A stretch of DNA of 64,000 bases from Alloalcanivorax mobilis (GCF_002864685.1 NZ_NMQZ01000001.1:186001-250000), one strand, 5' to 3'. Counted from the first letter of the stretch, positions 26,750-41,895 are shown. A program made the numbers and translations. Notes: generated by a model not told the origin, from the sequence alone.

Positions 26750-28636
26750 ATGCAATACCCCCAGCGATTCGGCGTCATTGTGATTGGCGGCGGCCACGCC
26801 GGCACCGAAGCGGCCCTGGCGGCCGCGCGCATGGGCGTGGATACGGTGCTTCTGACCCATAATATCGAAACCCTGGGTCAAATGAGCTGTAATCCGGCCA
26901 TCGGCGGCATTGGCAAAAGCCATCTGGTGCGTGAAATCGATGCCCTCGGCGGCGCCATGGCCCGCGCCACCGATCTGGGCGGCATCCAGTTTCGTGTGCT
27001 CAATGCCCGCAAGGGCCCGGCGGTGCGCGCCACCCGCGCCCAGGCCGACCGGGTGCGTTATAAGGCGGCGATTCGCGGCATTCTGGAAAGCCAGCCGAAC
27101 CTGACCCTGTTCCAGCAGGCGGTCGATGACCTGATCGTGGAAAACGGCCGCTGTGTTGGCGCCATCACCAACATGGGCCTGCATTTTCGCGCCGACGCCG
27201 TGGTGCTGACCGCCGGCACTTTTCTCGGCGGCGTGATCCACGTTGGCCTGGACAATCATCAGGGTGGCCGCGCCGGGGATCAGCCCTCCAACGCCCTGGC
27301 CCGGCGGCTGCGAGAGTTGCCGTTCCGGGTTGATCGCCTGAAAACCGGCACGCCGCCGCGCATCGACGGCAAGACCGTGGATTTCTCGGTGATGGAAGAG
27401 CAGTGGGGCGACACGCCGACGCCGGTGATGAGCTACCTGGGCAAGGTGGAGCAACACCCGCGCCAGATCTGCTGCTACATCACCCACACCAATGAACGCA
27501 CCCACGAGATCATCCGCTCCGGCTTTGACCGCAGCCCGATGTTCACCGGGGTGATCGAGGGCACCGGCCCGCGTTATTGCCCCTCGATCGAAGATAAGGT
27601 AAACCGCTATCCGGATAAGAACAGCCACCAGATTTTCGTGGAACCGGAAGGCCTGGACACCGTCGAGCTGTACCCCAATGGCATCTCCACCAGCCTGCCG
27701 TTCGATACCCAGATCGAAGCGGTGCGCTCTATTCGCGGGTTCGAGAACGCGCGCATCACGCGCCCTGGCTACGCCATCGAATACGATTACTTCAATCCCC
27801 AGGACCTCAAGCACAGCCTGGAAACCCGGCACATGCCCGGTTTGTTCTTCGCCGGCCAGATCAACGGCACCACCGGCTATGAAGAAGCCGGTGCGCAAGG
27901 GTTGCTGGCGGGGTTGAACGCGGCACTGCTGAGCCAGGAGAAAGACGCTTGGACGCCACGCCGGGACGAAGCCTACACCGGGGTGCTGGTCGACGACCTG
28001 ATCACCATGGGCACCCGCGAGCCCTATCGTATGTTCACCAGCCGCGCCGAGTACCGGCTGCTGTTGCGCGAAGACAATGCCGACCTGCGGCTCACCGAAA
28101 AGGGCCGCGAGCTGGGTCTGGTGGACGACCAGCGCTGGGCGGTGTTTTGCGCCAAACGTGAAGGCATGGAAAAAGAGCAGGCACGGCTTAAAGCGACCTG
28201 GGTGCGGCCGAACACCGCCGAGGCGGAGCGTGTTAACGGTTTGATCGACAAGCCTTTGACCCACGAGTACAACCTGATGGAGTTGCTCAAGCGCCCGGAG
28301 CTGGATTACCGGATGCTCAGTGATGCGGTCGGTCTGGACAGCGTCGACGACGCGGTCATCGAGCAGGTGGAGATCGCCGCCAAATACGCCGGTTACATCG
28401 ACCGTCAGGAAACCGAGATCGCCAGACTGCGCGCCGCCGAGACGCAACGGTTGCCCGCCGATTTTGACTACGCTGGCGTCAAGGGGCTCTCCAACGAGGT
28501 GCGCCAGAAGCTGGCGGAAGTGCGCCCCGGGACCGTGGGCCAGGCGGGGCGCATTCCCGGCGTCACGCCAGCGGCGATTTCACTGCTGCTGATTTACTTG
28601 AAAAAGCACCAGCATCAGGTGGCCTGCCAGGCATGA
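26750..28636 (+). CDS. mnmG: tRNA uridine-5-carboxymethylaminomethyl(34) synthesis enzyme MnmG
   Basis: This FAD-dependent partner of MnmE completes wobble-uridine modification. The 628-residue product has the Rossmann motif [17 protein letters not shown] at about 11-27, [20 protein letters not shown] at about 45-64 and a GTFLGG segment, all classic MnmG. I chose the ATG at 26750 ([15 protein letters not shown]); the frame extends to 26690 but those codons are not conserved-looking. It overlaps rsmG by 4 bp and heads the mnmG-rsmG-parA-parB cluster. Confidence 0.97.
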   Translation: MQYPQRFGVIVIGGGHAGTEAALAAARMGVDTVLLTHNIETLGQMSCNPAIGGIGKSHLVREIDALGGAMARATDLGGIQFRVLNARKGPAVRATRAQADRVRYKAAIRGILESQPNLTLFQQAVDDLIVENGRCVGAITNMGLHFRADAVVLTAGTFLGGVIHVGLDNHQGGRAGDQPSNALARRLRELPFRVDRLKTGTPPRIDGKTVDFSVMEEQWGDTPTPVMSYLGKVEQHPRQICCYITHTNERTHEIIRSGFDRSPMFTGVIEGTGPRYCPSIEDKVNRYPDKNSHQIFVEPEGLDTVELYPNGISTSLPFDTQIEAVRSIRGFENARITRPGYAIEYDYFNPQDLKHSLETRHMPGLFFAGQINGTTGYEEAGAQGLLAGLNAALLSQEKDAWTPRRDEAYTGVLVDDLITMGTREPYRMFTSRAEYRLLLREDNADLRLTEKGRELGLVDDQRWAVFCAKREGMEKEQARLKATWVRPNTAEAERVNGLIDKPLTHEYNLMELLKRPELDYRMLSDAVGLDSVDDAVIEQVEIAAKYAGYIDRQETEIARLRAAETQRLPADFDYAGVKGLSNEVRQKLAEVRPGTVGQAGRIPGVTPAAISLLLIYLKKHQHQVACQA

Positions 28637-29259
28637 GCGACGCCACCGTGCTCGCCAACGGCCTGGCCGGGCTGGGCCTGGAACTGGACGCCGGGCAGCG
28701 CGAGGCGCTGCTCGCCTACCGGGATCTGCTGGTAAAGTGGAACCAGGCCTATAACCTGACCGCGGTGCGCGACGGCGCCGAGATGGTGACCCGCCATTTG
28801 CTCGACTCGCTGGCGGTGCTGCCGCACCTGCACGACCAGGACACCCTGGACGTGGGCACCGGCGCCGGCTTGCCCGGCATTCCCCTGGCCATTGCTCTGC
28901 CGGCCCGCCGCTTCGTGCTGCTCGACAGCAACGGCAAGAAAACCCGCTTCGTCAATCAGGCCCGCCGTGAGCTGGGCCTGGGCAACGTGGAGGTTGTGCA
29001 CGCCCGCGTGGAACAGTACCGTAATGCTCCATCACAGATCATCAGCCGTGCGTTTGCCGCCTTGCCGGATATGCTGGAGGTGCTGGCGCCCCTGATCACC
29101 GGGAGCACCCGTATTCTGGCCATGAAAGCCGCCGCCGCGGAGCAGGAACTGGCCGCCGTGCCAGCCGGTTGGCGCACCCGGGTTGAACCGCTTGCGGTGC
29201 CCGGTCTGGCGGAGGCGCGCGTATTGGTGATTGCTCGCCGAGAACAGCCCAGGCCCTAG
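28633..29259 (+). CDS. rsmG: 16S rRNA (guanine(527)-N(7))-methyltransferase RsmG
   Basis: This enzyme methylates G527 of 16S rRNA using SAM; loss of it gives low-level streptomycin resistance in many bacteria. The 208-residue protein has the SAM-binding [15 protein letters not shown] loop (about 75-89). The N-terminal helix pair ends in [13 protein letters not shown], which is typical of the family. Its ATG overlaps the mnmG stop (ATGA), indicating translational coupling. parA follows after 9 bp. Confidence 0.96.
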   Translation: MSDATVLANGLAGLGLELDAGQREALLAYRDLLVKWNQAYNLTAVRDGAEMVTRHLLDSLAVLPHLHDQDTLDVGTGAGLPGIPLAIALPARRFVLLDSNGKKTRFVNQARRELGLGNVEVVHARVEQYRNAPSQIISRAFAALPDMLEVLAPLITGSTRILAMKAAAAEQELAAVPAGWRTRVEPLAVPGLAEARVLVIARREQPRP

Positions 29260-29268
29260 GAGAACGCA

Positions 29269-30084
29269 GTGACCACCGTTTTTGCCGTTGCCAACCAGAA
29301 AGGTGGAGTGGGCAAAACCACCAGCAGCGTGAACCTGGCGGCGTCCCTGGCCGCCACCCGCAAGCGGGTGTTGCTGGTGGACATCGATCCCCAGGGCAAT
29401 GCCACCAGCGGCGCTGGCGTGGACAAATACGAGCCGGAGTACACCATCCACGAAGTGCTGATTGGCGACGTGGACGTGGAGCAGGCGGTGGTGGCCACGC
29501 CGGAGCATTCCGGCTTCGATCTGATCGCCGCCAACGGTGACCTGACCGCCGCCGAGGTGCAGCTGCTTGATCTCAAGAGCAAGGAGTTCCGGCTGCGCAA
29601 CGCCCTGGCGCGCATCCGCGAGCGCTACGATTACGTGATCATCGACTGCCCGCCGTCGTTGAACATGCTCACCGTCAACGCGCTGACCGCGGCGGATTCG
29701 GTGATCGTGCCGATCCAGTGCGAGTATTACGCGCTGGAAGGTCTGACCTCGCTGATGAACACCATCGAGAAGATCCGCACGGTGCTTAACCCCAAGCTTC
29801 ATATCGGCGGCCTGTTGCGCACCATGTACGATCCGCGCAACAGCCTCTCCAACGATGTCTCCAACCAGTTGATCAGCCACTTTGGAGACAAAGTCTACCG
29901 CACGATTATTCCCCGCAATGTGCGGCTGGCCGAAGCGCCCAGCCATGGCGCGCCGGTAATCACCTATGACGCCAAATCCCGTGGCGCGGTGAGCTACCTG
30001 GCTCTGGCCGGCGAGATTCTGCGCCGTGAGCACGCCATGCAGAACCGGGCGGTGCCCGCCCAGCCCCCTCAATCCCAGGCATAA
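29269..30084 (+). CDS. parA: Chromosome-partitioning ATPase ParA (Soj)
   Basis: ParA is the ATP-dependent DNA-binding dimer that moves ParB-parS complexes during origin segregation. The 271-residue protein carries the deviant Walker A KGGVGKTTSS at about 11-20 and the switch region VDIDPQGNATSG at about 40-51. It starts with GTG at 29269 after a strong AGGAG. It lies directly after rsmG and 13 bp before parB, so the four genes likely share a transcript. Confidence 0.97.
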   Translation: MTTVFAVANQKGGVGKTTSSVNLAASLAATRKRVLLVDIDPQGNATSGAGVDKYEPEYTIHEVLIGDVDVEQAVVATPEHSGFDLIAANGDLTAAEVQLLDLKSKEFRLRNALARIRERYDYVIIDCPPSLNMLTVNALTAADSVIVPIQCEYYALEGLTSLMNTIEKIRTVLNPKLHIGGLLRTMYDPRNSLSNDVSNQLISHFGDKVYRTIIPRNVRLAEAPSHGAPVITYDAKSRGAVSYLALAGEILRREHAMQNRAVPAQPPQSQA

Positions 30085-30097
30085 GTGAGAGTCGATT

Positions 30098-31015
30098 ATG
30101 GCGGCAAAGCGTAAACGCGGATTGAGCAAGGGCCTGGATGCGCTGCTGAGCAGCAACGCCGCTCACCTGCACCCCGATGAGGTCAGTGTCGACGCCGAGG
30201 CGACGCAGAGTTCCAGTGACGGCCAGCGTGTTCCCCGCGACGGCGATCTTCGTCATCTGCCGGTGGAGGTGATGCAGCGGGGCCGGTATCAGCCGCGCAA
30301 GGACATGTCCGCGGACGCGCTCGAAGAGCTTGCCGAATCGATCCGTGCCCAGGGCGTGATGCAGCCGATCGTGGTGCGCCCGATGGGCGATAACCGCTAT
30401 GAGATCATCGCCGGCGAGCGGCGCTGGCGGGCCGCGCAAATGGCCGAGCTGGCCACCATTCCGGCGGTGATCCGCGAAGTCCCCGATGAAGCCGCCATCG
30501 CCATGGCGCTGATCGAGAACATCCAGCGCGAAAACCTCAACCCCATGGAAGAAGCGCTGGCATTGTCCCGCTTGAAAGAGGAATTCGGCCTCACCCACCA
30601 GCAGGTCGCCGACGCGGTGGGCAAATCCCGCGCCATGGTCACCAATCTGTTGCGCCTGATGAGCCTCGAGGCGGACGTCAAAAAACTGCTCGAGCACGGC
30701 GATCTGGAGATGGGCCACGCCCGCGCCCTGTTGGCGCTCACCGGCATGAAGCAGGTCGAAGCGGCCCGGGTGGTGGTCGCCAAGGGGTTGTCCGTGCGTC
30801 AGACCGAAGCCCTGGTGCGCGAATTCGAAAAAGCCAAACCGGCGCGCCCGGCCGCCGCCAAGGAAGACCCCAACGTTCGTCACCTGATCAACGACCTCTC
30901 CGAGCGCCTGGGCGCGCCGGTGCAGGTTCAGCAGGGCAACGGCGGCAAGGGCCGGCTGGTGATCAGCTACAACAGCCTGGATGAGCTCGACGGCATTCTC
31001 GCGCACATAAAATAG
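30098..31015 (+). CDS. parB: Chromosome-partitioning protein ParB (Spo0J)
   Basis: ParB is the CTP-dependent clamp that loads at parS and spreads. The 305-residue protein begins MAAKRKRGLSKGLDALLSS, as in many gammaproteobacteria. The CTPase/arginine motif GERRWRAAQMA is at about 106-116, followed by ENIQRENLNPMEEA, a central helix-turn-helix (THQQVADAVGKSRAMVTNLLR) and a C-terminal dimerisation domain. Its expected targets are the two parS palindromes in recF. Heptamer element B lies 68 bp after the stop. Confidence 0.97.
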   Translation: MAAKRKRGLSKGLDALLSSNAAHLHPDEVSVDAEATQSSSDGQRVPRDGDLRHLPVEVMQRGRYQPRKDMSADALEELAESIRAQGVMQPIVVRPMGDNRYEIIAGERRWRAAQMAELATIPAVIREVPDEAAIAMALIENIQRENLNPMEEALALSRLKEEFGLTHQQVADAVGKSRAMVTNLLRLMSLEADVKKLLEHGDLEMGHARALLALTGMKQVEAARVVVAKGLSVRQTEALVREFEKAKPARPAAAKEDPNVRHLINDLSERLGAPVQVQQGNGGKGRLVISYNSLDELDGILAHIK

Positions 31016-31083
31016 CAGCGGCCGGGAGACGCGTGGGGATAGCCGAGGCCACGCCGGGTTCCATGCCTTGCTTTGCGGGTGAG

Positions 31084-31162
31084 AGCTGCAAGTGACAAGC
31101 CTCAAGCTACATGCTGAAAGAGGTCCGTTGCAGCTTGTCGCTTGAGGCTTGTCACTTGAGAC
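31084..31162. repeat. Heptamer-bounded inverted element B (parB-atpI gap)
   Basis: The left array has five 7-bp units (31084-31118, units of the type AGCCTCA). The right array has five units (31128-31162, of the type TTGAGGC). They are inverted and separated by only about 9 bp, so the RNA could fold into one long imperfect hairpin. The gap of 453 bp between parB and atpI otherwise holds the atp promoter and no gene. Confidence 0.88.
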
Positions 31163-31216
31163 TGTCCTCCCTCGAAAGACCCGAATCCCGCCTCGCCCGC
31201 CGCCACATCAACCTGC

Positions 31217-31245
31217 TTGACGCAAGCGCGGAGCAGGCGTAATTT
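31217..31245 (+). promoter_or_regulatory. Candidate sigma-70 promoter of the atp operon
   Basis: TTGACG (31217-31222) and TAATTT (31240-31245) are separated by 17 bp, about 220 bp before atpI. A further -10-like TATATT lies at 31284-31289 without a good -35. Confidence 0.65.
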
Positions 31246-31468
31246 TGACCTCCCTCACGACAAACAGTCCGCCGAGTTTTGTATATATTGGTGCGTCTGT
31301 TCAAATTTTGCACCGCTTCCGGTCTATTCGGGACAAACATTCGTGCCTCACCGGTTGATACCACCATACCTTCCCCATATACTTCCCCGCGCCAAAGATC
31401 AGGGGGTGCCCGCGACCTTCTCCTGACAGCAAGCTTCGGCGGCGTCAGCAGCTAAACACGGGAGCACG

Positions 31469-31897
31469 GTGGCCAGTTTCGATGAAAGAGCCCGCAGAAC
31501 ACTGTTCTGGGGCTTGATGCGCGCCCAGCTTATCGCGGTGGTGGTTGCCGCCACGGTAGCGGCGCTGGTCGCCGGTCCTGGTACTGGCCTGGCGGCCGCC
31601 TGGGGCGGCGCCATCAGCCTGATCGCTTATGCCTGGGGTGGCTTCCAAGTGTGGCTGCACCCGGGCAATCGCGCGCCCAAGCGCATGGCGACAGCCGCCA
31701 TGCGCGCGGAAGCTGGAACAGTGGCCATCATGCTGGCCCTGTTCTGGCTCACCTTTTCGAAGGTGCCGTCCATGCGCGAGCTAATACATGTAATGGGTTT
31801 GTTTTTCGGGTTCCTGCTGGCGCAGATCGCCGGTTGGATTCAGGTCGCGCGCCTGGAGAATGCCGGGGCCCGGGAAACGGACCGGCAAGACGACTAG
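31469..31897 (+). CDS. atpI: F0F1 ATP synthase subunit I
   Basis: AtpI is a small, non-essential membrane protein that helps assemble the c-ring. The 142-residue product has four hydrophobic segments (about 17-35, 40-58, 75-93, 103-122). The start is GTG at 31469, closely preceded by GGGAG. Its position as the first gene of the operon, 24 bp before atpB, supports the call more than its sequence does, since AtpI is poorly conserved. Confidence 0.88.
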   Translation: MASFDERARRTLFWGLMRAQLIAVVVAATVAALVAGPGTGLAAAWGGAISLIAYAWGGFQVWLHPGNRAPKRMATAAMRAEAGTVAIMLALFWLTFSKVPSMRELIHVMGLFFGFLLAQIAGWIQVARLENAGARETDRQDD

Positions 31898-32830
<933 letters not shown>

Positions 32831-32866
32831 TCCACACTGATTTCTTAACTCAACTGAAGCACTTAA

Positions 32867-33100
<234 letters not shown>

Positions 33101-33164
33101 ATCGCGCTTATCAAAACAAGCCCCGATTCTGGGAAATCTATGCAACGCGGATTGAGGTGTTGGC

Positions 33165-33635
33165 ATGAACATTAATGCGACACTAATTGGCCAGGCCATT
33201 TGGTTCTTCCTGTTCGTCGCCTTCTGCATGAAGTTTGTCTGGCCGCCCATTTCCCGGGCGCTGGAAGAACGTAAACAGAAGATTGCCGAGGGCCTGAGCG
33301 CCGCGGATCGGGCGGAACGTGATCTGGTTCTGGCGCAGGAAAAGGCGTCTGCCAATCTTAAGGAAGCCAAAGAAAAGGCGGCCGAGATTATTGAGCAGGC
33401 GAACAAGCGGGCCAATCAGATTGTGGAAGAGTCCAAGGGCCAGGCACGCATCGAAGGTGAGCGTCTGATCGCCAAGGCGCAATCCGAGATTGATCAAGAG
33501 ATCAATCGGGCTCGTGAGGAGCTGCGTAAAGAAGTGGCCGCCCTGGCTCTCGCCGGCGCTGAGAAAGTGCTCGGCCGGGAAGTAAACCGGGACGCCCACA
33601 AGCAGCTGCTCGACGAAGTGGCGGCTGAACTCTGA
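33165..33635 (+). CDS. atpF: F0F1 ATP synthase subunit b
   Basis: Subunit b is the peripheral stalk that holds the catalytic head to F0. The 156-residue protein has one N-terminal membrane helix (about 7-25, [20 protein letters not shown]). It continues as a long charged coiled coil rich in Glu, Lys and Ala, the standard layout and length. It lies 64 bp after atpE and 19 bp before atpH. Confidence 0.97.
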   Translation: MNINATLIGQAIWFFLFVAFCMKFVWPPISRALEERKQKIAEGLSAADRAERDLVLAQEKASANLKEAKEKAAEIIEQANKRANQIVEESKGQARIEGERLIAKAQSEIDQEINRAREELRKEVAALALAGAEKVLGREVNRDAHKQLLDEVAAEL

Positions 33636-33654
33636 GTGCTACGGATGGCACCCC

Positions 33655-34191
33655 ATGGCTGAATTGACCACCATCGCACGCCCCTACGCCAAGGCCGCGT
33701 TTTTGTTCGCGAAAGAGCAGAACGCGCTGGGGGAGTGGGAAAAGATGCTGGGCCTGGCAGCGGCGGTGGCGCGTGATGCCACCATGCGTACCTACCTGGA
33801 CCAACCGGGACTCGACAGCGATAAGCAGGTTGAGGCGTTCGTGGCGGTTTGCGGTGACGATCTCGATGAGAGCGTCCGCAACTTTCTCGCCCAGATGGCG
33901 AGCAACAAGCGCTTGCCGCTGTTGCCCGTCGTGGTGGCGCTGTTCCACGACTTCCTGGCCGCCGATCAGCGGATTACCGACGTGGAGTTGATCTCCGCGT
34001 TCGAACTGGAAGACGCCGAAACCGACAAGCTGGTCAGTGTGCTCAAAGAGCGTCTGGGCCAGGAGGTGCACGTTTCCACATCCGTGGATCAGGCACTCAT
34101 TGGAGGCGTGCTGGTGCGAGCCGGCGATACCGTAATTGATGGCAGTGTGCGCGGCCGGCTTACCCGTCTGGCAGAGCAACTGAACTCTTGA
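33655..34191 (+). CDS. atpH: F0F1 ATP synthase subunit delta
   Basis: Subunit delta joins the peripheral stalk to the top of the F1 head. The 178-residue protein starts [16 protein letters not shown], the typical delta N-terminus. It ends with the [20 protein letters not shown] region, which is the conserved C-terminal motif. It lies 16 bp before atpA. Confidence 0.96.
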   Translation: MAELTTIARPYAKAAFLFAKEQNALGEWEKMLGLAAAVARDATMRTYLDQPGLDSDKQVEAFVAVCGDDLDESVRNFLAQMASNKRLPLLPVVVALFHDFLAADQRITDVELISAFELEDAETDKLVSVLKERLGQEVHVSTSVDQALIGGVLVRAGDTVIDGSVRGRLTRLAEQLNS

Positions 34192-34207
34192 GTTTGAGGG
34201 ATTAGAG

Positions 34208-35752
<1,545 letters not shown>

Positions 35753-35775
35753 TTCGCTAAGAAAGGATTAGTCCT

Positions 35776-36636
35776 ATGGCTAGCGGTAAAGAGATCAAAG
35801 GCAAGATCGCTAGTGTCCAGAGCACGAAGAAGATTACTCGTGCCATGGAGATGGTGGCGGCCAGCAAGATGCGCCGTGCGCAGGAGCGCATGGCCGCCAG
35901 CAAACCCTACGCATCACGCATGCGTCAGGTGGTTGCTCATCTTGCCAATGCTGATCTGGAATACCGGCATATCTACCTGCAGGAACGCGACGTCAAGAAC
36001 GTGGGTTACATCGTGGTGACCTCCGACCGGGGTCTCTGCGGTGGCCTCAACGTGAACCTGCTCAAGAGCGTGGTGAAAGGCGCTCGTGAATGGGAAGAAA
36101 AAGGCGCGAAAGTGCGTTACTGCCTAGTGGGTTCCAAGGGCATTACCTTCTTCAAGAGTGTGGGCGGTGACGTGCAAGCCACCGTCAACGGCATGGGCGA
36201 CACCCCTCACCTGAGCGATCTGATCGGCTCCATCAAGGTGATGCTGGATGCCTACGAAGAAGGTGAGATCGATCACCTGTACGTGGTGTACAACGAGTTC
36301 GTCAACACCATGACGCAGACGCCCAAGACGATCCGGTTGCTGCCGCTGGAGCCTTCCCAGGACGAAGAGCTGCAACACCACTGGGACTACATCTATGAAC
36401 CGGCGCCCAAGGAGCTGCTTGATTCGCTGCTGGTGCGGTTTATCGAATCCCAGGTGTATCAAGGCGTAGTGGAGAACAATGCGAGTGAGCAGGCGGCTCG
36501 GATGGTGGCCATGAAGGCGGCCAGCGACAACGCCGGCGATATCATTCGTGATCTTCAGCTGGTGTACAACAAGGCCCGTCAGGCCGCCATTACGCAGGAA
36601 ATTTCCGAAATCGTTGGTGGTGCCGCCGCGGTATAG
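35776..36636 (+). CDS. atpG: F0F1 ATP synthase subunit gamma
   Basis: Subunit gamma is the central rotating shaft of F1. The 286-residue protein has the conserved N-terminal helix [21 protein letters not shown] and the C-terminal helix ending [20 protein letters not shown]. The [10 protein letters not shown] segment is at about 82-91. It lies between atpA and atpD as in the standard operon. Confidence 0.98.
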   Translation: MASGKEIKGKIASVQSTKKITRAMEMVAASKMRRAQERMAASKPYASRMRQVVAHLANADLEYRHIYLQERDVKNVGYIVVTSDRGLCGGLNVNLLKSVVKGAREWEEKGAKVRYCLVGSKGITFFKSVGGDVQATVNGMGDTPHLSDLIGSIKVMLDAYEEGEIDHLYVVYNEFVNTMTQTPKTIRLLPLEPSQDEELQHHWDYIYEPAPKELLDSLLVRFIESQVYQGVVENNASEQAARMVAMKAASDNAGDIIRDLQLVYNKARQAAITQEISEIVGGAAAV

Positions 36637-36686
36637 CGAACCGGCAAACAAATAACCTGGTTAACGCGGCGAAAAACGCAAGTTAA

Positions 36687-38084
<1,398 letters not shown>

Positions 38085-38105
38085 CCTGCACGGGGAGGAA
38101 CGCAA

Positions 38106-38531
38106 ATGGCGATGACCGTGCATTGCGATATCGTTAGCGCAGAAAAGCAGCTGTTTTCCGGCCTGGTTGAGCTGGTGGTGGCGTCCGGCGTGGAAGGTGA
38201 CCTGGGTGTGATGCCCGGCCACGCTCCGCTGCTGACCCGCCTCAAGCCCGGCCCGGTTCGAATCAAGACTCAGGACGGCAACGAGGAAGTGTTCTACGTT
38301 TCCGGCGGCTTTCTGGAAGTGCAGCCGAAACTGGTGACGGTGCTGGCGGATACCGCCGACCGCGCCCAGGACATGGACCAGGCGGAAGCCGAGCAGGCCA
38401 AGCAGCGCGCCAAGGAAGCCCTGGAAGGCAAGAACACCGAGATGGATTACACCCGTGCCGCCGCCACCCTGGCCGAGGCCACCGCTCGCCTGCGCACCAT
38501 CGAGCAGATCAAGAAAATGGCGAAACGGTAA
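38106..38531 (+). CDS. atpC: F0F1 ATP synthase subunit epsilon
   Basis: Subunit epsilon is the regulatory F1 subunit that contacts the c-ring. The 141-residue protein has an N-terminal beta-sandwich ([28 protein letters not shown]) and a C-terminal two-helix region that can inhibit ATP hydrolysis. GGGGAGG lies just upstream. It is the last gene of the atp operon and is followed by a strong terminator. Confidence 0.97.
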   Translation: MAMTVHCDIVSAEKQLFSGLVELVVASGVEGDLGVMPGHAPLLTRLKPGPVRIKTQDGNEEVFYVSGGFLEVQPKLVTVLADTADRAQDMDQAEAEQAKQRAKEALEGKNTEMDYTRAAATLAEATARLRTIEQIKKMAKR

Positions 38532-38581
38532 GGCCCGGCTTGAAGTCCTGTGTTTTGCGGGATTTTGCAAACGGTGCATTT

Positions 38582-38611
38582 AAAAAGGGTAGCCTTGGGC
38601 TACCCTTTTTT
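38582..38611 (+). terminator. Rho-independent terminator of the atp operon
   Basis: A GGGTAGCC/GGCTACCC stem with a 3-nt loop is flanked by five A and six T residues. It begins about 50 bp after the atpC stop. Confidence 0.93.
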
Positions 38612-38682
38612 GTTTTCAGTCATGGTGATCCGGGCTGTGCCACGCGGTCGGGAAAAGTCACCGGGAATCAAGGAATACGAGC

Positions 38683-40041
38683 ATGAGTCTAGCCGTTGTG
38701 ATTCTGGCCGCGGGCAAGGGAACCCGCATGAAATCCGAGCTGCCCAAGGTGCTTCACCCGATCGCCGGCCGGCCGATGGTGCAGCATGTGGTCGAGGCCG
38801 CCGCCGCGCTGGAGCCCGCCAACACCGTGATCGTATACGGTCACGGCGGCGAGCGCGTGCGCGAGCAGGTCAGTGGCGAGCGGCTGCGCTGGGCGGAGCA
38901 GGCCGAGCAGCTTGGCACCGGCCACGCGGTGGCCCAGGCGCTGCCGGAACTGGAAGAGGACGTGGTGCTGGTGCTGTACGGTGACGTGCCGTTGATCCGC
39001 CCGGACACGCTGCGTGATTTTGTCGCCACGGTGAACGATCACACCCTGGCGTTGATGACGCTGACCCCCGACGATCCCTCGGGTTACGGCCGCATCGTGC
39101 GCAACGAGCAGGGCGCCGTGGTGCGCATCGTCGAGCAAAAAGACGCCAGCGACGAAGAGCTCAGGATCGCCGAGATCAATACTGGCATTCTGGCCTGCAC
39201 CCGGCGCTTTTTGAACGACAGCCTGCCGCGCCTCTCCAACAGCAACGCCCAGGGCGAGTATTACCTCACCGACCTGATCGCCATGGCGGTGGACGCGGGC
39301 CTCACCGTGGCCGCCAGCCAGCCGGCGTTCGCTTGGGAGGTGGATGGCGTCAACGACCGCCTGCAACTGGCCCGTCTGGAGCGCGTCTACCAGCGCGTGC
39401 AAGCGGACACCCTGATGCGCGAAGGCGTGACCTTGCTCGATCCCGCGCGCCTGGACGTGCGTGGCCGGGCCACCGTGGCCAATGACGTGGTGATCGACGT
39501 CAACGTGATCCTGGAGGGCGATGTGACCATCGGCACCGGTGTGCGGGTGGGCCCGAACTGCCTGATCCGCAACGCCACCCTGGGCGCCGGTACGGTGGTC
39601 GAGGCCCACTCGGTGATTGACGGCGCGGTGGTCGGCGAGCACTGCCAGGTGGGGCCGTTCGCGCGGCTGCGCCCGGGCACCGAACTGGCCGCGCGGGCCA
39701 AGGTCGGCAACTTTGTGGAAACCAAGAAGTCCCAGATTGGCGAAGGCTCCAAGGTCAATCACCTGTCCTACATCGGTGACAGCCGCGTTGGCCGTAACGT
39801 CAATGTGGGCGCGGGCACCATTACCTGTAACTACGACGGTGTGAACAAGTTCCAGACCACCATGAAGGACGGAGCCTTTATCGGTTCCAACTCGGCGCTG
39901 GTGGCGCCGGTAACCATCGGCGAGAATGCCACCGTGGGTGCCGGCAGCGTGGTCACCAAGGATGTGCCGGACAACGGCCTGGCGGTGGCCCGTGGCCAAC
40001 AGCGCAATGTGGACAACTGGCCTCGACCCAGCAAGAAGTAG
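38683..40041 (+). CDS. glmU: Bifunctional UDP-N-acetylglucosamine pyrophosphorylase / glucosamine-1-phosphate N-acetyltransferase
   Basis: GlmU makes UDP-GlcNAc for peptidoglycan and lipopolysaccharide. The 452-residue enzyme has the N-terminal uridyltransferase motif LAAGKGTRMKSELPKVLHP at about 7-25. The C-terminal left-handed beta-helix acetyltransferase domain has hexapeptide repeats from about residue 250 and ends with GRNVNVGAGTITCNYDG and related turns. It lies directly before glmS, which supplies the preceding pathway step, so the pair is probably coexpressed. Confidence 0.97.
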   Translation: MSLAVVILAAGKGTRMKSELPKVLHPIAGRPMVQHVVEAAAALEPANTVIVYGHGGERVREQVSGERLRWAEQAEQLGTGHAVAQALPELEEDVVLVLYGDVPLIRPDTLRDFVATVNDHTLALMTLTPDDPSGYGRIVRNEQGAVVRIVEQKDASDEELRIAEINTGILACTRRFLNDSLPRLSNSNAQGEYYLTDLIAMAVDAGLTVAASQPAFAWEVDGVNDRLQLARLERVYQRVQADTLMREGVTLLDPARLDVRGRATVANDVVIDVNVILEGDVTIGTGVRVGPNCLIRNATLGAGTVVEAHSVIDGAVVGEHCQVGPFARLRPGTELAARAKVGNFVETKKSQIGEGSKVNHLSYIGDSRVGRNVNVGAGTITCNYDGVNKFQTTMKDGAFIGSNSALVAPVTIGENATVGAGSVVTKDVPDNGLAVARGQQRNVDNWPRPSKK

Positions 40042-40065
40042 GCCCTGGCGGAAAAGGAAGAACCC

Positions 40066-41895
40066 ATGTGTGGAATTGTCGGGGCGGTTGCCCATCGTAA
40101 TGTGTCCAATATTCTGATCACCGGCCTCAAGCGCCTCGAATACCGTGGCTATGACAGCGCCGGTGTGGCGCTGTTGAATAAGGACGGCCTGCAACGGGTG
40201 CGCCGCCAGGGCAAGGTGGCCGCGCTGGAACAAGCGGCCCGCGAGGCTGGCGCCACCGGCTTCACCGGCATCGCCCATACCCGCTGGGCCACCCACGGTC
40301 GCCCTTCCGAGGAAAACGCCCACCCGCACATGTCCGGCAACGGCCTGGCGCTGGTGCACAACGGCATCATCGAGAACTTCCAGGAGCTCAAAGAAGAGCT
40401 GGAGCAGGACGGCTACCGGTTCGAATCCGAAACCGACACCGAGGTGGTGGTGCATCTGGTGCACCAGGAACTGGAAAAGCGTGGCGACCTGTTCAGCGCT
40501 CTGCAGCACACGGTGAAGCGGCTGCACGGCGCCTATGCCCTGGCGGTGATCCACGAAAGCGAGCCGGATCATCTGGTGGCGGTGCGCAGCGGCTCGCCGC
40601 TGGTGGTAGGCCTGGGGATTGATGAGAACTACGTCGCCTCGGATCACCTGGCCTTGTTGCCGGTGACCAACCGCTTTCTGTTCCTCGATGAAGGCGACCT
40701 GGTGGACGTGCGCGCCGATCAGGTCACCGTCACCGACGTCAACGGCGAGCCGGTCAGCCGCAAGGAACACCAGTTCGACAGCACCCATGAGGACGCGGAG
40801 AAGGGCGAGTACCGCCACTACATGCAGAAGGAAATCTTCGAGCAGCCGGCGGCGATTCAGCGCACCTTGGAAGGCCGTATCGATTCACCGCAGGCGGTCA
40901 GTGAGGCCTTCGGCGAACAAGCGGCAGCGATTTTTGATCGGGTAAAATCGGTTCAGATCGTTGCCTGTGGCACCAGCTATCACGCTGGCATGGTGGCGCG
41001 TTACTGGATGGAAGCGCTGGCGGGGATTCCCTGTCAGGTGGAAGTGGCCAGTGAATTCCGCTACCGCCAGCACGTGGTGCCGGAAGGCACCCTGTTCGTG
41101 ACCATTTCGCAAAGCGGCGAAACCGCCGACACCCTGGCCGCGCTGCGCGATACCCACACTTCCGAGTACGTGGGTCGGCTGGCGGTGTGCAACGTGGACG
41201 GCTCCTCACTGGTGCGCGAATCGGAGCTGACCTTCCTGACCAAGGCCGGCCCGGAAATCGGGGTGGCCTCCACCAAGGCGTTCACCACCCAGCTCGCCGG
41301 CCTGTTGATGCTGGTGCTGGCGCTGGGCCGCCGCAAAGGGTTGACCGACGAGCGCATCGAATCGGTGCTCGACGAATTGCGCCAGCTGCCCAACCTGCTG
41401 GAGCAGGCCGCCTCGCTGGACACACCGATCCGCGAATTGTCGCGGGCTTTCGTGGAAAAAAACCACACTCTGTTCCTGGGCCGGGGCGTGCATTTCCCGG
41501 TGGCCATGGAAGGCGCGCTCAAGCTCAAGGAAATCTCCTACATCCACGCCGAGGCGTATCCGGCCGGCGAGCTCAAGCACGGCCCGCTGGCGCTGGTGGA
41601 TAAGGAAATGCCGGTGGTGGCGGTGGCCCCCAACGATGAACTCTTGGAGAAACTGAAATCCAATCTCCAGGAAGTGCGCGCACGCGGGGGCGAGCTTTAT
41701 CTGTTCGCCGACAAGAAAGCCAAGGTCACCGCCGGCGAGGGCATTCATGTGCTGACCATGCCGGCGGTGCCGGAGATCATCGCGCCGATCGTCTACACCG
41801 TGCCGCTGCAATTGCTCAGCTATCACGTGGCGGTGCTGCGCGGCACCGACGTGGATCAGCCCCGTAACCTGGCCAAATCGGTGACCGTGGAATAA
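40066..41895 (+). CDS. glmS: Glutamine--fructose-6-phosphate aminotransferase (isomerizing)
   Basis: GlmS makes glucosamine-6-phosphate from fructose-6-phosphate and glutamine, the entry step to amino-sugar synthesis. The 609-residue enzyme starts [12 protein letters not shown], with Cys2 as the glutaminase nucleophile. Two SIS domains follow ([17 protein letters not shown]) and the protein ends with the conserved LAKSVTVE tail. It lies 24 bp after glmU. No glmS ribozyme is possible in so short a gap. Confidence 0.98.
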   Translation: MCGIVGAVAHRNVSNILITGLKRLEYRGYDSAGVALLNKDGLQRVRRQGKVAALEQAAREAGATGFTGIAHTRWATHGRPSEENAHPHMSGNGLALVHNGIIENFQELKEELEQDGYRFESETDTEVVVHLVHQELEKRGDLFSALQHTVKRLHGAYALAVIHESEPDHLVAVRSGSPLVVGLGIDENYVASDHLALLPVTNRFLFLDEGDLVDVRADQVTVTDVNGEPVSRKEHQFDSTHEDAEKGEYRHYMQKEIFEQPAAIQRTLEGRIDSPQAVSEAFGEQAAAIFDRVKSVQIVACGTSYHAGMVARYWMEALAGIPCQVEVASEFRYRQHVVPEGTLFVTISQSGETADTLAALRDTHTSEYVGRLAVCNVDGSSLVRESELTFLTKAGPEIGVASTKAFTTQLAGLLMLVLALGRRKGLTDERIESVLDELRQLPNLLEQAASLDTPIRELSRAFVEKNHTLFLGRGVHFPVAMEGALKLKEISYIHAEAYPAGELKHGPLALVDKEMPVVAVAPNDELLEKLKSNLQEVRARGGELYLFADKKAKVTAGEGIHVLTMPAVPEIIAPIVYTVPLQLLSYHVAVLRGTDVDQPRNLAKSVTVE

